Assembly (NCBI RefSeq): GCF_028682455.1
Contig: NZ_JANHLD010000003.1
Location: forward strand, 62,001-126,000
DNA: 64,000 nt
Reading direction: 5' to 3'
Source: Pseudomonas putida
Lineage (GTDB): Bacteria; Pseudomonadota; Gammaproteobacteria; Pseudomonadales; Pseudomonadaceae
Under the pieces are notes generated by a model. The model ran no database searches. It was given only the letters and a program-made list of their open reading frames with translations, and had not been told where the DNA came from. The position numbers and the translations under genes are program-made. Of this stretch, positions 32,316 to 41,375 are shown in pieces. Numbering within the stretch: position 1 is the stretch's first letter; the number at the start of each line of letters is the position of its first letter.

Positions 32316-32387
32316 CTGATCACCTTGGTGATGGATTTTAGCCTCGATGCCGGCTAGATTTGGAGCTTTCTACGATCAAGGAAGGAT

Positions 32388-32756
32388 ATGAAAAAGTTCA
32401 TCGCAGTAATGGGTATCTGTGTCGCACTAGGCGGTTGCGCTACGTCCCACTACACCGCAGGACGAGACTTTCCGTCGGCCAGTGTAGCGAGCATCACCAA
32501 AGGCAAAACGACGACTACTGAGTTGAAGTCCCTGTTTGGTGAGCCCTACGCCAAGAGTGCTGTCAGCGAGACTGACGAAAAGTGGATCTACACCTACACC
32601 AATGGCTCAGCCCATGCCCAAAGCTACGTGGTCACCATGAAGGTGACGACTACGGGCTCTCAGAAAACTCTCGACGTTTTGATTCGTAATGACGTGGTCA
32701 TTAACTACACGTTCAGCGAAGGCCCCGCTCCAGGCACTACCACTGCGACGAACTGA
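32388..32756 (+). CDS. SmpA/OmlA-like lipoprotein
   Basis: 122 residues. The lipobox VALGGC gives a lipidated Cys at about 17. Downstream, SITKGKTTTTELKSLFGEPY is the helix pair of the SmpA/BamE fold, and ETDEKWIYTYTNG the following beta strand. GGAT ribosome site present. Not the essential BamE; small island relatives of this fold have no known role. It stands alone between the ars and DUF3800 genes. Confidence 0.75.
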   Translation: MKKFIAVMGICVALGGCATSHYTAGRDFPSASVASITKGKTTTTELKSLFGEPYAKSAVSETDEKWIYTYTNGSAHAQSYVVTMKVTTTGSQKTLDVLIRNDVVINYTFSEGPAPGTTTATN

Positions 32757-32817
32757 GTTCGCCACCTTGCCATTGGACGACCCACCGCGCTCAGTACGTT
32801 GTTGATGGAGCAAGCTC

Positions 32818-33990
32818 ATGGACAGAACATATGCTTTCGTGGATGAGTCCGGGAATTCCGACCTTGATATGTCAAAGGGAGGAAGCTCGGGCTTCTTCAT
32901 CGTGTGCTCCATTCTGGTGGCAGAGAAAGATCTGGAAGCTGCTTATGCCCAAGCTGAAGCACTCCGCATGCGTCATTTTCAAAAAGGTGAGATCAAATCC
33001 AGCAATCTAAAGCCGAAGGATTCAGATCGCCGTGCCCGAATCCTCAACGAGCTAGCTGAGCTGCCTTTCAAGCTCTATTTCACCGTCGTTGATAAGTCCC
33101 GAATTCACAAAGACGGCGGCCTCCGTATCAAAACCTCGTTCATAAAATACGTGAACGGGTTGCTCTATGAACGTTTGTTCCGCGCATACCCTGACCTCCA
33201 GATGATCGTAGACGAGCATGGTGGCCAGGAATTTCAGGAGAGCCTCAAAAGCTACGTTGCAGAACGATTCGTGGACGACCTCTTTGGCGATAAGGATGCC
33301 TTCCAGACGATAGCCAGTAAGGACAACGTTTTGGTTCAGGTCGCAGATTTTTTTGCTGGCTCAGTGGCTCAGATTTACGAGGAGAAAGCATCGGAAGAAG
33401 CAGTTCTTGCCTATAAGAAGATCCTCCGCAGCCTGACTCTTGGAATGCTGGAGTGGCCATCCAAGTACCAGTCTCTTCTGCCGCCACCAACGAATGAGGC
33501 TGGATATGCAGACTATCAAATACACCAGGAAGCTTTACGCCAAGCAGACCATTTTAGCGAGCGCGTTGAGGAGCATCCTGATGAGAATGAGCACCTGCAG
33601 CTAAGCATTTTACGATTCTTGAGATTTCAGAGCGAATTCGTCACCAAAGACTACGTGCCAACTGCAGAGATCATTGCCCACCTCAAAGATAGTGGCTTCG
33701 GAGAGGTCAACGACCAGAGAATTCGCTCCAGTGGCGTTGCAAAACTTCGCGACGCGGGGGTAATTATCTCTAGCGCCGTTAAGGGTTATAAAATTCCCCA
33801 AACACGTGCGGACATTAATGACTTCCTAGAGCGGGCATCAGGCATCGTCGTCCCTCTTCTCGAGCGCGTTAAAAAGGCACGAGAGGTGTATCGGCTGAGT
33901 AGTCGAGGAGAATATGACATCGTGACTGCAGCCAACCTGACTGAGCTAGCCAAGCTGCTCGCTGCGCTCGAGGCATTTGCAGATGACTGA
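32818..33990 (+). CDS. DUF3800 protein with C-terminal helical/winged-helix-like domain
   Basis: 390 residues. The N-terminal DUF3800 domain (about 1-215), thought to have an RNase H-like fold, shows YAFVDESGNSD, KGEIKSSNL, MIVDEHGGQEF and VLVQVADFFAGSVAQIYEE, with the acidic residues of that fold present. The C-terminal part (about 250-350) has SILRFLRFQSEFVTKDYVPT and RIRSSGVAKLRDAGVIISSA, suggestive of a winged helix. It overlaps the next gene by eight bases, so the two are coupled. DUF3800 genes are frequent in defence islands, but the function is not settled. Confidence 0.8.
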   Translation: MDRTYAFVDESGNSDLDMSKGGSSGFFIVCSILVAEKDLEAAYAQAEALRMRHFQKGEIKSSNLKPKDSDRRARILNELAELPFKLYFTVVDKSRIHKDGGLRIKTSFIKYVNGLLYERLFRAYPDLQMIVDEHGGQEFQESLKSYVAERFVDDLFGDKDAFQTIASKDNVLVQVADFFAGSVAQIYEEKASEEAVLAYKKILRSLTLGMLEWPSKYQSLLPPPTNEAGYADYQIHQEALRQADHFSERVEEHPDENEHLQLSILRFLRFQSEFVTKDYVPTAEIIAHLKDSGFGEVNDQRIRSSGVAKLRDAGVIISSAVKGYKIPQTRADINDFLERASGIVVPLLERVKKAREVYRLSSRGEYDIVTAANLTELAKLLAALEAFADD

Positions 33991-34507
33991 ACTCAGTCAT
34001 GGCCAGGAACCTCACCAGGCTGCATTAATACAGGATGAAATCCTAGAGATCCTGAAAGAAGCCAAGGTGCTCGCGCGTAGATTCTATCGCCTCACCGGCA
34101 AGCCGCTGGGCGTGACCGGCGAGGTGGCAGAGTACGAAGCTGCTACTAGACTCGGGCTGTCACTACATCCAGCAAGGCAAGCAGGTTACGACGCTACAGA
34201 GACGCTGGAAGATGGCGTCGCGAGAATCCAGATCAAGGGCCGCTGTATCCTGAACCCGCTAAAGATTACAGGCCGTATGGGTGCAATTGATCTACGACAG
34301 CCCTTCGATATTGTGCTTTTGGTGCTGCTTGATTCTGAGTTCAACGCATTTGCAATGTACGAAGCGAGTCGTGCCAAGGTAGAGGCAGCGCTGACCTTGC
34401 CTGGGTCGAAAGCCAGAAATGAACGTGGAGCGCTGGCTATTAGGCAATTCATGTCGATAGCTAGCTTGCGCTGGGCTCGCCAAGAGCCCAGCGAATCAGA
34501 AAGTTAA
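33983..34507 (+). CDS. Possible PD-(D/E)xK-type nuclease coupled to DUF3800
   Basis: 174 residues from the ATG at 33983, which overlaps the stop of the DUF3800 gene (ATGACTGA). The middle reads GVTGEVAEYEAATRLGLSLH, then RQAGYDATETLEDGVARIQI and IKGRCI. The Glu, Asp and Gln-x-Lys spacing fits a PD-(D/E)xK or related nuclease core (E...D...QxK). LRQPFDIVLLVLLD follows as a buried strand. No homology search was possible, so the fold is only suggested. With DUF3800 it forms a tight two-gene unit. Confidence 0.6.
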   Translation: MTELSHGQEPHQAALIQDEILEILKEAKVLARRFYRLTGKPLGVTGEVAEYEAATRLGLSLHPARQAGYDATETLEDGVARIQIKGRCILNPLKITGRMGAIDLRQPFDIVLLVLLDSEFNAFAMYEASRAKVEAALTLPGSKARNERGALAIRQFMSIASLRWARQEPSESES

Positions 34508-34557
34508 CTGCCAACTAGAGTCGAGACCTAGTGGTAGGGTGCTCTGAGATGCAAATT

Positions 34558-34622
34558 TAATGTCCCCAATACGGCACATTAACCGTCATTTTTAGGCTTA
34601 ATGACCCTATCTGGGGACATTA
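34558..34622. repeat. 65-bp element with 11-bp inverted ends
   Basis: TAATGTCCCCA at the left and TGGGGACATTA at the right are exact inverse copies, with 43 AT-rich bases between. It lies between two convergent genes. It might be a terminator-like hairpin, a miniature inverted-repeat element or an IS end remnant. Confidence 0.5.
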
Positions 34623-34710
34623 CGCTGAGCAACGGAAGACAGACAAAGGTGACTACAACTCCTACCTCAGCCTGCAACCATAAAAAGCCAACCGTAGTTA
34701 TATTATAGCT

Positions 34711-36153
34711 TTATGAAAAAAAGGTTGTAATGTAGTTCCACGCGCAGAAAAAATAATAGTCGATGTAATTCGCTACAAAGCTAGGTGCCGCAAGTGATAG
34801 GAAGTAATGGACAATCGCTGCGTACAGACAGAAACACACAGTCCAAGCAAGCCAGTAAACTGTACGTCCGGAGGATATAGGTTTTTCAACCAAACGCTTC
34901 CAGTCGTCCGCAGACATGAAGTTGTAGATCTTCTTCCGCCATCCTTCTCGACTGCTGTCAGCAAGGCTGTTAAAACGCAAGGTGGATAGAGTGTTGATAG
35001 CTATGCTCAATATGAGAAGCGCAGAAACGCCGAGATACAGAATAGTGGTTGCTGTATCGGCTACGCCTGTAGTCGCTATCGGAGTCTTGAGAGCTAAGAC
35101 AATACCCGCCACCGCGAAATCACGCCAGAGAGCTGATATTAAATCCCTTGTCGCAGTTTGTGTCTTATTAACCTCTTCCTGCAAACCCTTGCGCAGATCC
35201 CCCAGGCTTTTGACAGCCTCTTTGCTTTGATCCTGGAGATGAAAGGCGAACGCTTCCTTGGCCCCGGAGAGACTATTTTTTAATAGCGTCGTTGAGCCAG
35301 ATGGCCATGTTGTCCCACTGCTCCAGTTGATAGCAATGTGGTTGTTGAAAAGTTGAAATTTCGTTTCAGACTCCCTAGGGGTAGAGTAGATCCACTGGCA
35401 GGTGTCGTGAAGTGTTTCAAACTTGATATCAGCCCAGTTAATAGGCTTGTCTATAGGTATGGGAAGCGAGCGCCCACCTCGGAATATTACGTGAGTCTCA
35501 TCATCTTCCTTGCGAATCTCAGCAGGCAAGCAAAATGAAAGCTTTTCCACCGCCACGCGTTTCCAGGCTGTAAAAGGTTCGCTTTCACCAATTGGCTCAG
35601 CAGTTAGCAGCCATGGCTCAAGCGACGGAGGGGTAAGGGAGTGGGTAAGATCCCGTACCATCTTCCAAGGCTTTTCAGGATGTTGAGTGGCAGTCGGTAA
35701 ATTTTTATCTCCACCCATTTCTTTCACTAGAAACTGATGGGTAGAAAACTCAAAGGTTTCTCCTGCAACCCACACACACATCTTTTTCTGTGAGTTCTGT
35801 GTTGAAAATTGATTTGTTCTCAGCCAATTTTCGAAACCTTTAATGGTGAGAAAATAACACCAGCCATCACCCGCTGGCTTTTCCAGGATGACTGTTAGTC
35901 TGTCATTTTCCACATCCGCTAAATCGAAATCTTGGATTTCTATGCTATCGGAAACTTCTCCAAAAAGCTCTATTGTTCCGATGCCCTCAGAACCAACACG
36001 CAAGGTAAGATCTTTCAATTCTCGAACAAAGTCGGAGGATGTAACGCTTACTTCATCAATTCGAAGAACAGTTGCGGTTTCGACCTGCGCAGCACCACCC
36101 GACGCTGAAAGTCGCTCAAAGAAGCTGCGGAGCTCCAGCGCTAGATGCTTCAT
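34711..36153 (-). CDS. Large soluble-plus-membrane protein, unknown function
   Basis: 480 residues. A long soluble N-terminal region (about 1-330) has no motif I recognise. A charged helical segment (EAVKSLGDLRKGLQEEVNKT) follows, then about four membrane helices in the C-terminal 140 residues, including TTILYLGVSALLILSIAINT and YWLAWTVCFCLYAAIVHYF. Its start overlaps the stop of the upstream gene by four bases. AT-rich compared with the chromosome, indicating foreign origin. The layout of a sensor-like cytosolic part with terminal membrane helices is what effector proteins in abortive defence systems often show, but that is inference. Confidence 0.6.
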   Translation of the reverse strand: MKHLALELRSFFERLSASGGAAQVETATVLRIDEVSVTSSDFVRELKDLTLRVGSEGIGTIELFGEVSDSIEIQDFDLADVENDRLTVILEKPAGDGWCYFLTIKGFENWLRTNQFSTQNSQKKMCVWVAGETFEFSTHQFLVKEMGGDKNLPTATQHPEKPWKMVRDLTHSLTPPSLEPWLLTAEPIGESEPFTAWKRVAVEKLSFCLPAEIRKEDDETHVIFRGGRSLPIPIDKPINWADIKFETLHDTCQWIYSTPRESETKFQLFNNHIAINWSSGTTWPSGSTTLLKNSLSGAKEAFAFHLQDQSKEAVKSLGDLRKGLQEEVNKTQTATRDLISALWRDFAVAGIVLALKTPIATTGVADTATTILYLGVSALLILSIAINTLSTLRFNSLADSSREGWRKKIYNFMSADDWKRLVEKPISSGRTVYWLAWTVCFCLYAAIVHYFLSLAAPSFVANYIDYYFFCAWNYITTFFS

Positions 36154-37136
36154 GATTCACGCAAGCGACTTGTACGAATAGTAATGACAGTCTCATCCTT
36201 TCCATTTTCAATAGTTAAGCTTCCCTTTGCCCGTGCAGGCATATTGATGGTTATGCCTTCACTTGTTACGTATTTCTTTGCCTCATTGGTAGGTAACTCA
36301 TCCTCATCATATGAGAAAACCTCGCCAGTCAAATTTAGGCCTTCCAATTCCTTGTCGAAGGTTGCCCGAATTTCATCCTGACCATTGATGCCAAAAAAAT
36401 CTGTGAAAAACTCATCGACTTCAAAGTCTTTACGTTTCTTTGCAATCTCAACGACTTTCTCAGCGACTTTTGATGTTATAGCAGGAGGCAAATCACCCAG
36501 GTGTGTCCTTACAGTTTTTTTGATTGCCTTAACCAAATCTACTGTCATTTCCTTTGAGTTCCGTAGACGCTCAACTCCTAGAAATTCCTTGAAGAAGTCA
36601 CTGATTCCCGAGCGACTCATTTTATCAATGATCACTACTTCTGAGTCTTTGGAATCCAAATCAATAAGGGCTGATTTCTGAAGCGCCTTTGGTGATTCAG
36701 TAAAATTGTTGGTGACGGCTTGAAGTATCGCCTGGGCACCCTTGGTTTCAAATGTCACAACTTTTTCAGAGTCATACTTTATTAAGGAATAAAATTTTTT
36801 AGCGCCTGTAACTAAACCAATTACAATCAATACGCCTGACTTCATTCGTTTATCGCCAAGGCGATGAAATTGCCGCGCCAAGCTTTTGGAGATATCGACA
36901 AAATTCGACTCGCCCTTTTCCCAACTATTTAGCTTGGCCTTTACTTGGGATATTTCAGCGAAAGAAAACTTATTTCCCTTGAGGGTTTCTTTGATGCGGT
37001 CAATGAAGAACGGCTCGAAGGTGCTTAAGGGGGTGTCGTCAAAAAGTATCGGATCATCGGCGCGATGGTGCACCACGTGAAAAATGAAATTCTCGATTTT
37101 CAGGGCGTCGATTTCTTTATCAGTAAGAGTGGCCAA
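36150..37136 (-). CDS. Nucleoid-associated (NdpA/YejK-like) protein
   Basis: 328 residues. NdpA-like features: IENFIFHVVHH at the start, STFEPFFIDRIKETLKG, SLARQFHRLGDKRMKSGVLI and the signature-like SRSGISDFFKEFLGVERLRN. The C-terminal half is charged. Chromosomal NdpA binds nucleoid DNA. This AT-rich copy lies in an island and is translationally coupled (ATGA) to a membrane protein, so it is more likely one half of a specialised system. Its start is 328 bases from the divergent RHH gene. Confidence 0.7.
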   Translation of the reverse strand: MATLTDKEIDALKIENFIFHVVHHRADDPILFDDTPLSTFEPFFIDRIKETLKGNKFSFAEISQVKAKLNSWEKGESNFVDISKSLARQFHRLGDKRMKSGVLIVIGLVTGAKKFYSLIKYDSEKVVTFETKGAQAILQAVTNNFTESPKALQKSALIDLDSKDSEVVIIDKMSRSGISDFFKEFLGVERLRNSKEMTVDLVKAIKKTVRTHLGDLPPAITSKVAEKVVEIAKKRKDFEVDEFFTDFFGINGQDEIRATFDKELEGLNLTGEVFSYDEDELPTNEAKKYVTSEGITINMPARAKGSLTIENGKDETVITIRTSRLRES

Positions 37137-37464
37137 GTTGAATCCTCATCCTTGCTGGTGGCTACATGCCATTAAAATTAATCTAAGCACCTTTCCAGCG
37201 TTATGCATAGCACCCACCCCAGGGCATAGCACGCGAACAACTGTATGAATATACACCTACAGGAAGCAATTGGCTGCCCTATGCTCCACCCAGGATTACT
37301 TGTCCGATGGAAGGGTCACTGGTGAGCGTGTTCTAGCGCCCATGAAAGCTGAAAACCTAGGTTGCATTTTCATTAATGCGTTTTTTGCTTTTTTGTAAAA
37401 GCACAGATTGATTTTATTTTTTTACCATGGGATGCTTCGCCTCATCTGACAGGAGATCCATCCC
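37137..37464. other. AT-rich intergenic promoter region
   Basis: 328 bases without a gene between two divergent genes. The right end is strongly AT-rich with runs of T just before the RHH gene. I see no clear operator. It must hold the promoters of the NdpA-like pair and of the RHH gene. Confidence 0.5.
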
Positions 37465-38094
37465 ATGAACGACATTATTGCGCTCATCGAAAACGCCGCG
37501 AAGACGAAGAATGACCTGGCGTCCGCATCTATCCGCATGCCCAAGGAGCTCTACTCCTTCATCGAAGGTTTGGCTGATCAGCTCGACCTGAGTCGCCAGG
37601 AGACAATGCTGAAACTGCTCGAGAAGGGGGTTGAAGCTGCCAAGGCTGCTCTGAAGCTTGATGACAAAGAGCAAGCGGCGGTAGACATCGAGCTACTCGA
37701 ACCATCGAGCTTCCACCTTCTGAACACGAACAAACGTCATTCATTGGAAGACCATGACCGTATGCTGAGCGAGGGTAGCGCAGCAGCTTTTTATGCCCCT
37801 TGGAAGTACAACATTGACCGTATACAAAAAGGTGATGTGGTCTTCTTGTACGAAAATGGCAAGGGGATCGTCGCCTTCGGCCAAGGTACTGGCGAAACTG
37901 AAAAGCGTGAGCATCACGGCTATCTCGAAGAGTGCCATTTTCAGCGTTTGACGGATTTCACCATCTTGGATAAGCCGATTTCAGCTGCGGAGATCAAGAG
38001 GGCGGTGCAGAAGAACGTCGTTTTCTTGCGCACGATGTCTCCTATGCCAGATGGCCAGTTGCTGCTGAATCTGATCCAGAAGCGCTCCGAGTGA
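37465..38094 (+). CDS. Ribbon-helix-helix protein with EVE-like C-terminal domain
   Basis: 209 residues. Residues about 20-60 (SIRMPKELYSFIEGLADQLD then LSRQETMLKLLEKG) have the ribbon-helix-helix pattern of DNA-binding antitoxins. Residues about 75-200 have FHLLNTNKRHSLEDHDRM, then IQKGDVVFLYENGKGIVAFG and FLRTMSPMPDG. The middle motif is typical of EVE/PUA-like folds that bind modified nucleotides. AGGAG precedes the ATG. Last island gene before the tRNA scar. The domain pairing is the interesting point; function is not known. Confidence 0.6.
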   Translation: MNDIIALIENAAKTKNDLASASIRMPKELYSFIEGLADQLDLSRQETMLKLLEKGVEAAKAALKLDDKEQAAVDIELLEPSSFHLLNTNKRHSLEDHDRMLSEGSAAAFYAPWKYNIDRIQKGDVVFLYENGKGIVAFGQGTGETEKREHHGYLEECHFQRLTDFTILDKPISAAEIKRAVQKNVVFLRTMSPMPDGQLLLNLIQKRSE

Positions 38095-38376
38095 AGCCTA
38101 ATGGGGCCTAGTCAAAAACCATCCCAACAGAGACCAGGATCGGCTCGGTACGTTGCAGGGGAGCCAACTGCACAAGGTCAATCTCTCCCTGAGTCTGCTC
38201 AGCGCATCTCTAAAGGTTGGGATAGTACAGAGCCTACAAACACAACACCTGGGTTGTATTTATAGAATACGAAAAGATAAGTAATTTACGGCTGGACTAC
38301 CCAGTATTTACTGAGTATTTATGCCATCATGGCCGGACGGACAGTACCCTTACGAACAATTTACGCACCACATAAT

Positions 38377-38401
38377 GGTTCAAGTCCGTGTGGGCCCACC
38401 A
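38377..38401 (+). other. tRNA 3'-end fragment, probable island attachment site
   Basis: Begins GGTTCAAGTCCGTG and ends GGGCCCACCA: a T-loop (TTCAAGT), acceptor half and CCA. No 5' half, D arm or anticodon arm lies upstream, so it is not a gene. A strong hairpin terminator follows, as after a tRNA. Site-specific islands recreate such 3' ends on integration. The other copy (whole tRNA) must be left of this window. Confidence 0.75.
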
Positions 38402-38406
38402 AATAC

Positions 38407-38435
38407 GAAAAGCCGCGCATCTGCGCGGCTTTTTC
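38407..38435 (+). terminator. Intrinsic terminator after the tRNA fragment
   Basis: GAAAAGCCGCGCA-TC-TGCGCGGCTTTTTC, a long perfect stem with a T run; probably the original tRNA terminator retained with the att site. Confidence 0.9.
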
Positions 38436-38826
38436 GTTCTTGCGATTTGCCTGCATCGCAGCCGGCCGGCTCTCACAAATTGTTACCATTTCAAAAATAC
38501 TCTTTTCCAACCTGCTCGATTTATCCAACCGGTCCAACGCCTTAAACTTGAAACAACGCCAAGTTCCTGTACCGATCACTTGATCGCGCCACTTCGTTAA
38601 ACATTGTTTTAACCCATCACAAAGCTACACCGTGCTGACCTACAGCCAGGATTAATGGCATGCCCTCTATCGCACTAACGCTTATGGCGAACTTTGCCAG
38701 TGGCGAAGCCGTGCACCGAATTCCTGTACGTACTACCCGCAACAACCTGCCGCGGCCCGCACCTCGGCCTGGTTGCGCGCGCCCTGAGGGAACAGCCATG
38801 TACTCACCAACAGAGCTTATACAACT
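38436..38826. other. Intergenic region ahead of gcd
   Basis: 391 bases with no supported gene; contains the gcd promoter, which I cannot place with confidence. Confidence 0.5.
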
Positions 38827-41262
38827 ATGACGGATCACAATCGCTGCAACGCTGGGAGGCGGTCGTTAAGCACTGCCGGGCGACTTATTTTTTCGCTACT
38901 TGTAATGTGTGTAGCGCTGGCATTGATTTACGGCGGCTCCAAGCTTCTGGCACTGGGTGGCTCAAGTTACTACTTGCTGGCGGGACTTGCCTACGCAGTG
39001 CTGGCGGTACTCGCGTTCTTGCGCCAACGAACCAGTATTGTACTTTCCTGCCTGATATTCCTTGCCACCTGCGCCTGGGCCTTTTATGAAGTAGGACAGC
39101 TCAGCTATTGGCAACTGCTGCCTCGCCTGGTCGTTCCAGCCATCATCCTGACCCTGAGCCTGTGGGTTGGCGCTGCTCTGCCCACTATCTCTTCGCGCAC
39201 ACGCCGGGTCGCCAACCGGTCCGGGTTTGCCGTGCTCCTGGCATTGATCGCCACGTTCATCGCCGCCTTCTTCCCGCATGGCGGGATCTCGAACCCGATC
39301 GCAGCAGGTAGCCAGCCGGCCCCGGACGCGACCTCCACAGCCCCGAATAACTGGGAGTTCTTCGGGCGCAACGCCTCGGGAACGCGCTTCGCTCCCTACA
39401 CGCAAATCACCCCGGAAAACGTCAAGGACCTGCAAGTTGCCTGGACCTACAGGACCGGCCGCAGAACCACCGGCCCGGGTGCAGGTGTCGACGAGAACAC
39501 GCCTTTGCAGATCGGCAATGTCCTGTACTCGTGCACGCCAGAAAACCTGATCACCGCGCTTGATGGCGATACCGGCAAACCCCTCTGGAAGTTCGACCCT
39601 CACGCCAAAAGCGCCGAGCACGTGACCTGCCGTGGCGTGGGCTATTACGACATCGACCGGGACGACAGCCTGAGCGCCGAGGTAAAGGCCTCTCACGCCA
39701 GCGAGCAGCAATGCCGCCAGCGCATCCTGGTGTCGTCTGTAGATGCCCGGTTGTTTGCCCTGGATGCCCACACCGGCACCCTTTGCCCCAACTTCGGCGA
39801 GGAGGGCTACGTTGACCTCAAGAAAGGCATGGGGCCAACGGAAGACAGCAAGCGCTACCACCCCACATCTCTACCTGTAGTCATGGGCCACCTCACGGTG
39901 GTGGGTGGCTGGGTGCGTGACATCGTGGCCGGCGAGCCTTCCGGTGCCGTGCGTGCGTTCGATGTGCTGACCGGCTCGTTGGTATGGGCCTGGGATGTCG
40001 GTGCGCCTGAGGGTACGGACACGGCGGCGGCCGACCATCAGTTCGCACTTGAAACACCTAATGTATGGACCATTCCCACCTACGACAAAGAACTGAACCT
40101 GGTCTACCTGCCTACCGGCAATGGCCCACCCGACTATTGGGGTGGTGACCGCAACCAGGTGAAAGAGAAATTCGGTACAGCGATTGTCGCGGTCGATGCA
40201 TCGACGGGTAAGGCCAAGTGGGTTTTCCAGACTGTCCATCATGACGTATGGGACTACGACCTACCTTCGCAACCCGTGCTTTACGAGATGAAAAACGCAC
40301 AAGGGGTCAAGACTCCGGTCCTGATCCAGACCACCAAGACAGGCCACATTTTTGTGCTGGACCGCCGCACTGGCCAGCCAGTCACCGAAGTTCAGGAGCG
40401 TCCTGTTCCCACTTCACCGGCTGCAGAAGGCGAACACCTGTCACCGACCCAACCTTACTCGGCTGGCATGCCAGTGATTGGCGCAGACCCGCTGACCGAG
40501 CAGTCGATGTGGGGCGTGTCCACTTTCGACCAACTGTACTGCCGCATCATGTTCAAGGACTCGGTGTACGTCGGCCCGTTCACACCGCCCACTGAAAAGC
40601 CGTACATCGAATGGCCTGGGCTGTTGGGTGGCATGAACTGGGGTGGTATTTCCATTGATGAAAACACCGGCATGATGTTCGTCAATGACATGCGCATGCC
40701 GCTGCGCATGTCGTTGGTGACCAAGGAAAACACCCGCAAATACAAAGTGTCGACCGACGAGGTGCCTGGCTTCATGGGCACTATTCGCCCGCAGGTCGCG
40801 GGTATCTATGGCGGTGTGAAGATCGACATCCTCCAGTCTCCCCTGGGCGTGCCATGCAACACGCCACCGTTTGGCAGCATGAGCGCCATTGACCTCAACA
40901 CCCAGAAGCTGGTGTGGCAAGTGCCACTGGGCACGGTCCAGGATACCGGCCCACTGGGAATCAAGACGCACATGCAGATCCCGCTGGGAATGCCGACCCT
41001 TGGCGGCCCCACCTCGACGGCATCCGGCCTGGTGTTCTTCGCCGGCACCCAGGATTACTACCTGCGTGCGCTCGATTCGGCAACCGGCAAAGAAGTCTGG
41101 AAGGCCCGCTTGCCAGTGGGTGCCGTTGCTGCACCGCTGATCTACAAGTCCCCCACTACCGGCAAGCAGTACGTGGTGATCTCCGCTGGCGGCATGAGCC
41201 ACTCGCCAGATGTTGGCGATTACGTCATCGCTTACGCGTTGCCTGACAGCAGCAAGCCGTAA
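38827..41262 (+). CDS. gcd: Membrane-bound PQQ-dependent glucose dehydrogenase
   Basis: 811 residues. Five membrane helices lie at about 20-145, then a periplasmic eight-bladed quinoprotein propeller. Visible family segments: WEFFGRNASGTRFAPYTQI, VHHDVWDYDLPSQPVLYEM (with the catalytic-site Asp), WPGLLGGMNWGGISIDENTG and the terminal GGGMSH-like ISAGGMSHSPDVGDYVIAYA. It oxidises glucose to gluconolactone in the periplasm and passes electrons to ubiquinone. Needs PQQ, made by the pqq genes at 49676-55401. First chromosomal gene after the island scar. Confidence 0.95.
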   Translation: MTDHNRCNAGRRSLSTAGRLIFSLLVMCVALALIYGGSKLLALGGSSYYLLAGLAYAVLAVLAFLRQRTSIVLSCLIFLATCAWAFYEVGQLSYWQLLPRLVVPAIILTLSLWVGAALPTISSRTRRVANRSGFAVLLALIATFIAAFFPHGGISNPIAAGSQPAPDATSTAPNNWEFFGRNASGTRFAPYTQITPENVKDLQVAWTYRTGRRTTGPGAGVDENTPLQIGNVLYSCTPENLITALDGDTGKPLWKFDPHAKSAEHVTCRGVGYYDIDRDDSLSAEVKASHASEQQCRQRILVSSVDARLFALDAHTGTLCPNFGEEGYVDLKKGMGPTEDSKRYHPTSLPVVMGHLTVVGGWVRDIVAGEPSGAVRAFDVLTGSLVWAWDVGAPEGTDTAAADHQFALETPNVWTIPTYDKELNLVYLPTGNGPPDYWGGDRNQVKEKFGTAIVAVDASTGKAKWVFQTVHHDVWDYDLPSQPVLYEMKNAQGVKTPVLIQTTKTGHIFVLDRRTGQPVTEVQERPVPTSPAAEGEHLSPTQPYSAGMPVIGADPLTEQSMWGVSTFDQLYCRIMFKDSVYVGPFTPPTEKPYIEWPGLLGGMNWGGISIDENTGMMFVNDMRMPLRMSLVTKENTRKYKVSTDEVPGFMGTIRPQVAGIYGGVKIDILQSPLGVPCNTPPFGSMSAIDLNTQKLVWQVPLGTVQDTGPLGIKTHMQIPLGMPTLGGPTSTASGLVFFAGTQDYYLRALDSATGKEVWKARLPVGAVAAPLIYKSPTTGKQYVVISAGGMSHSPDVGDYVIAYALPDSSKP

Positions 41263-41282
41263 CCGCTGGTTGGTGCACTACG

Positions 41283-41308
41283 AAAATCCCCGCTCGCGGG
41301 GATTTTTT
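41283..41308 (+). terminator. gcd terminator
   Basis: AAAATCCCCGC-TC-GCGGGGATTTT followed by further T bases, 21 bases after the gcd stop. Confidence 0.9.
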
Positions 41309-41375
41309 TTCCCGCCAGTCAGCCCATCACGCAAAGCCTGAACTGTGCAAAGACTTCTCATGGAGCCTGCCCAAA

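Noticed and set aside
38377..38401. A functional tRNA gene
   Set aside because: Only the T-loop and acceptor half are present; no D or anticodon arm lies upstream.
38321..38583. Short frames over the tRNA scar and its terminator
   Set aside because: They read through a tRNA 3' end and a strong terminator, so coding is unlikely.
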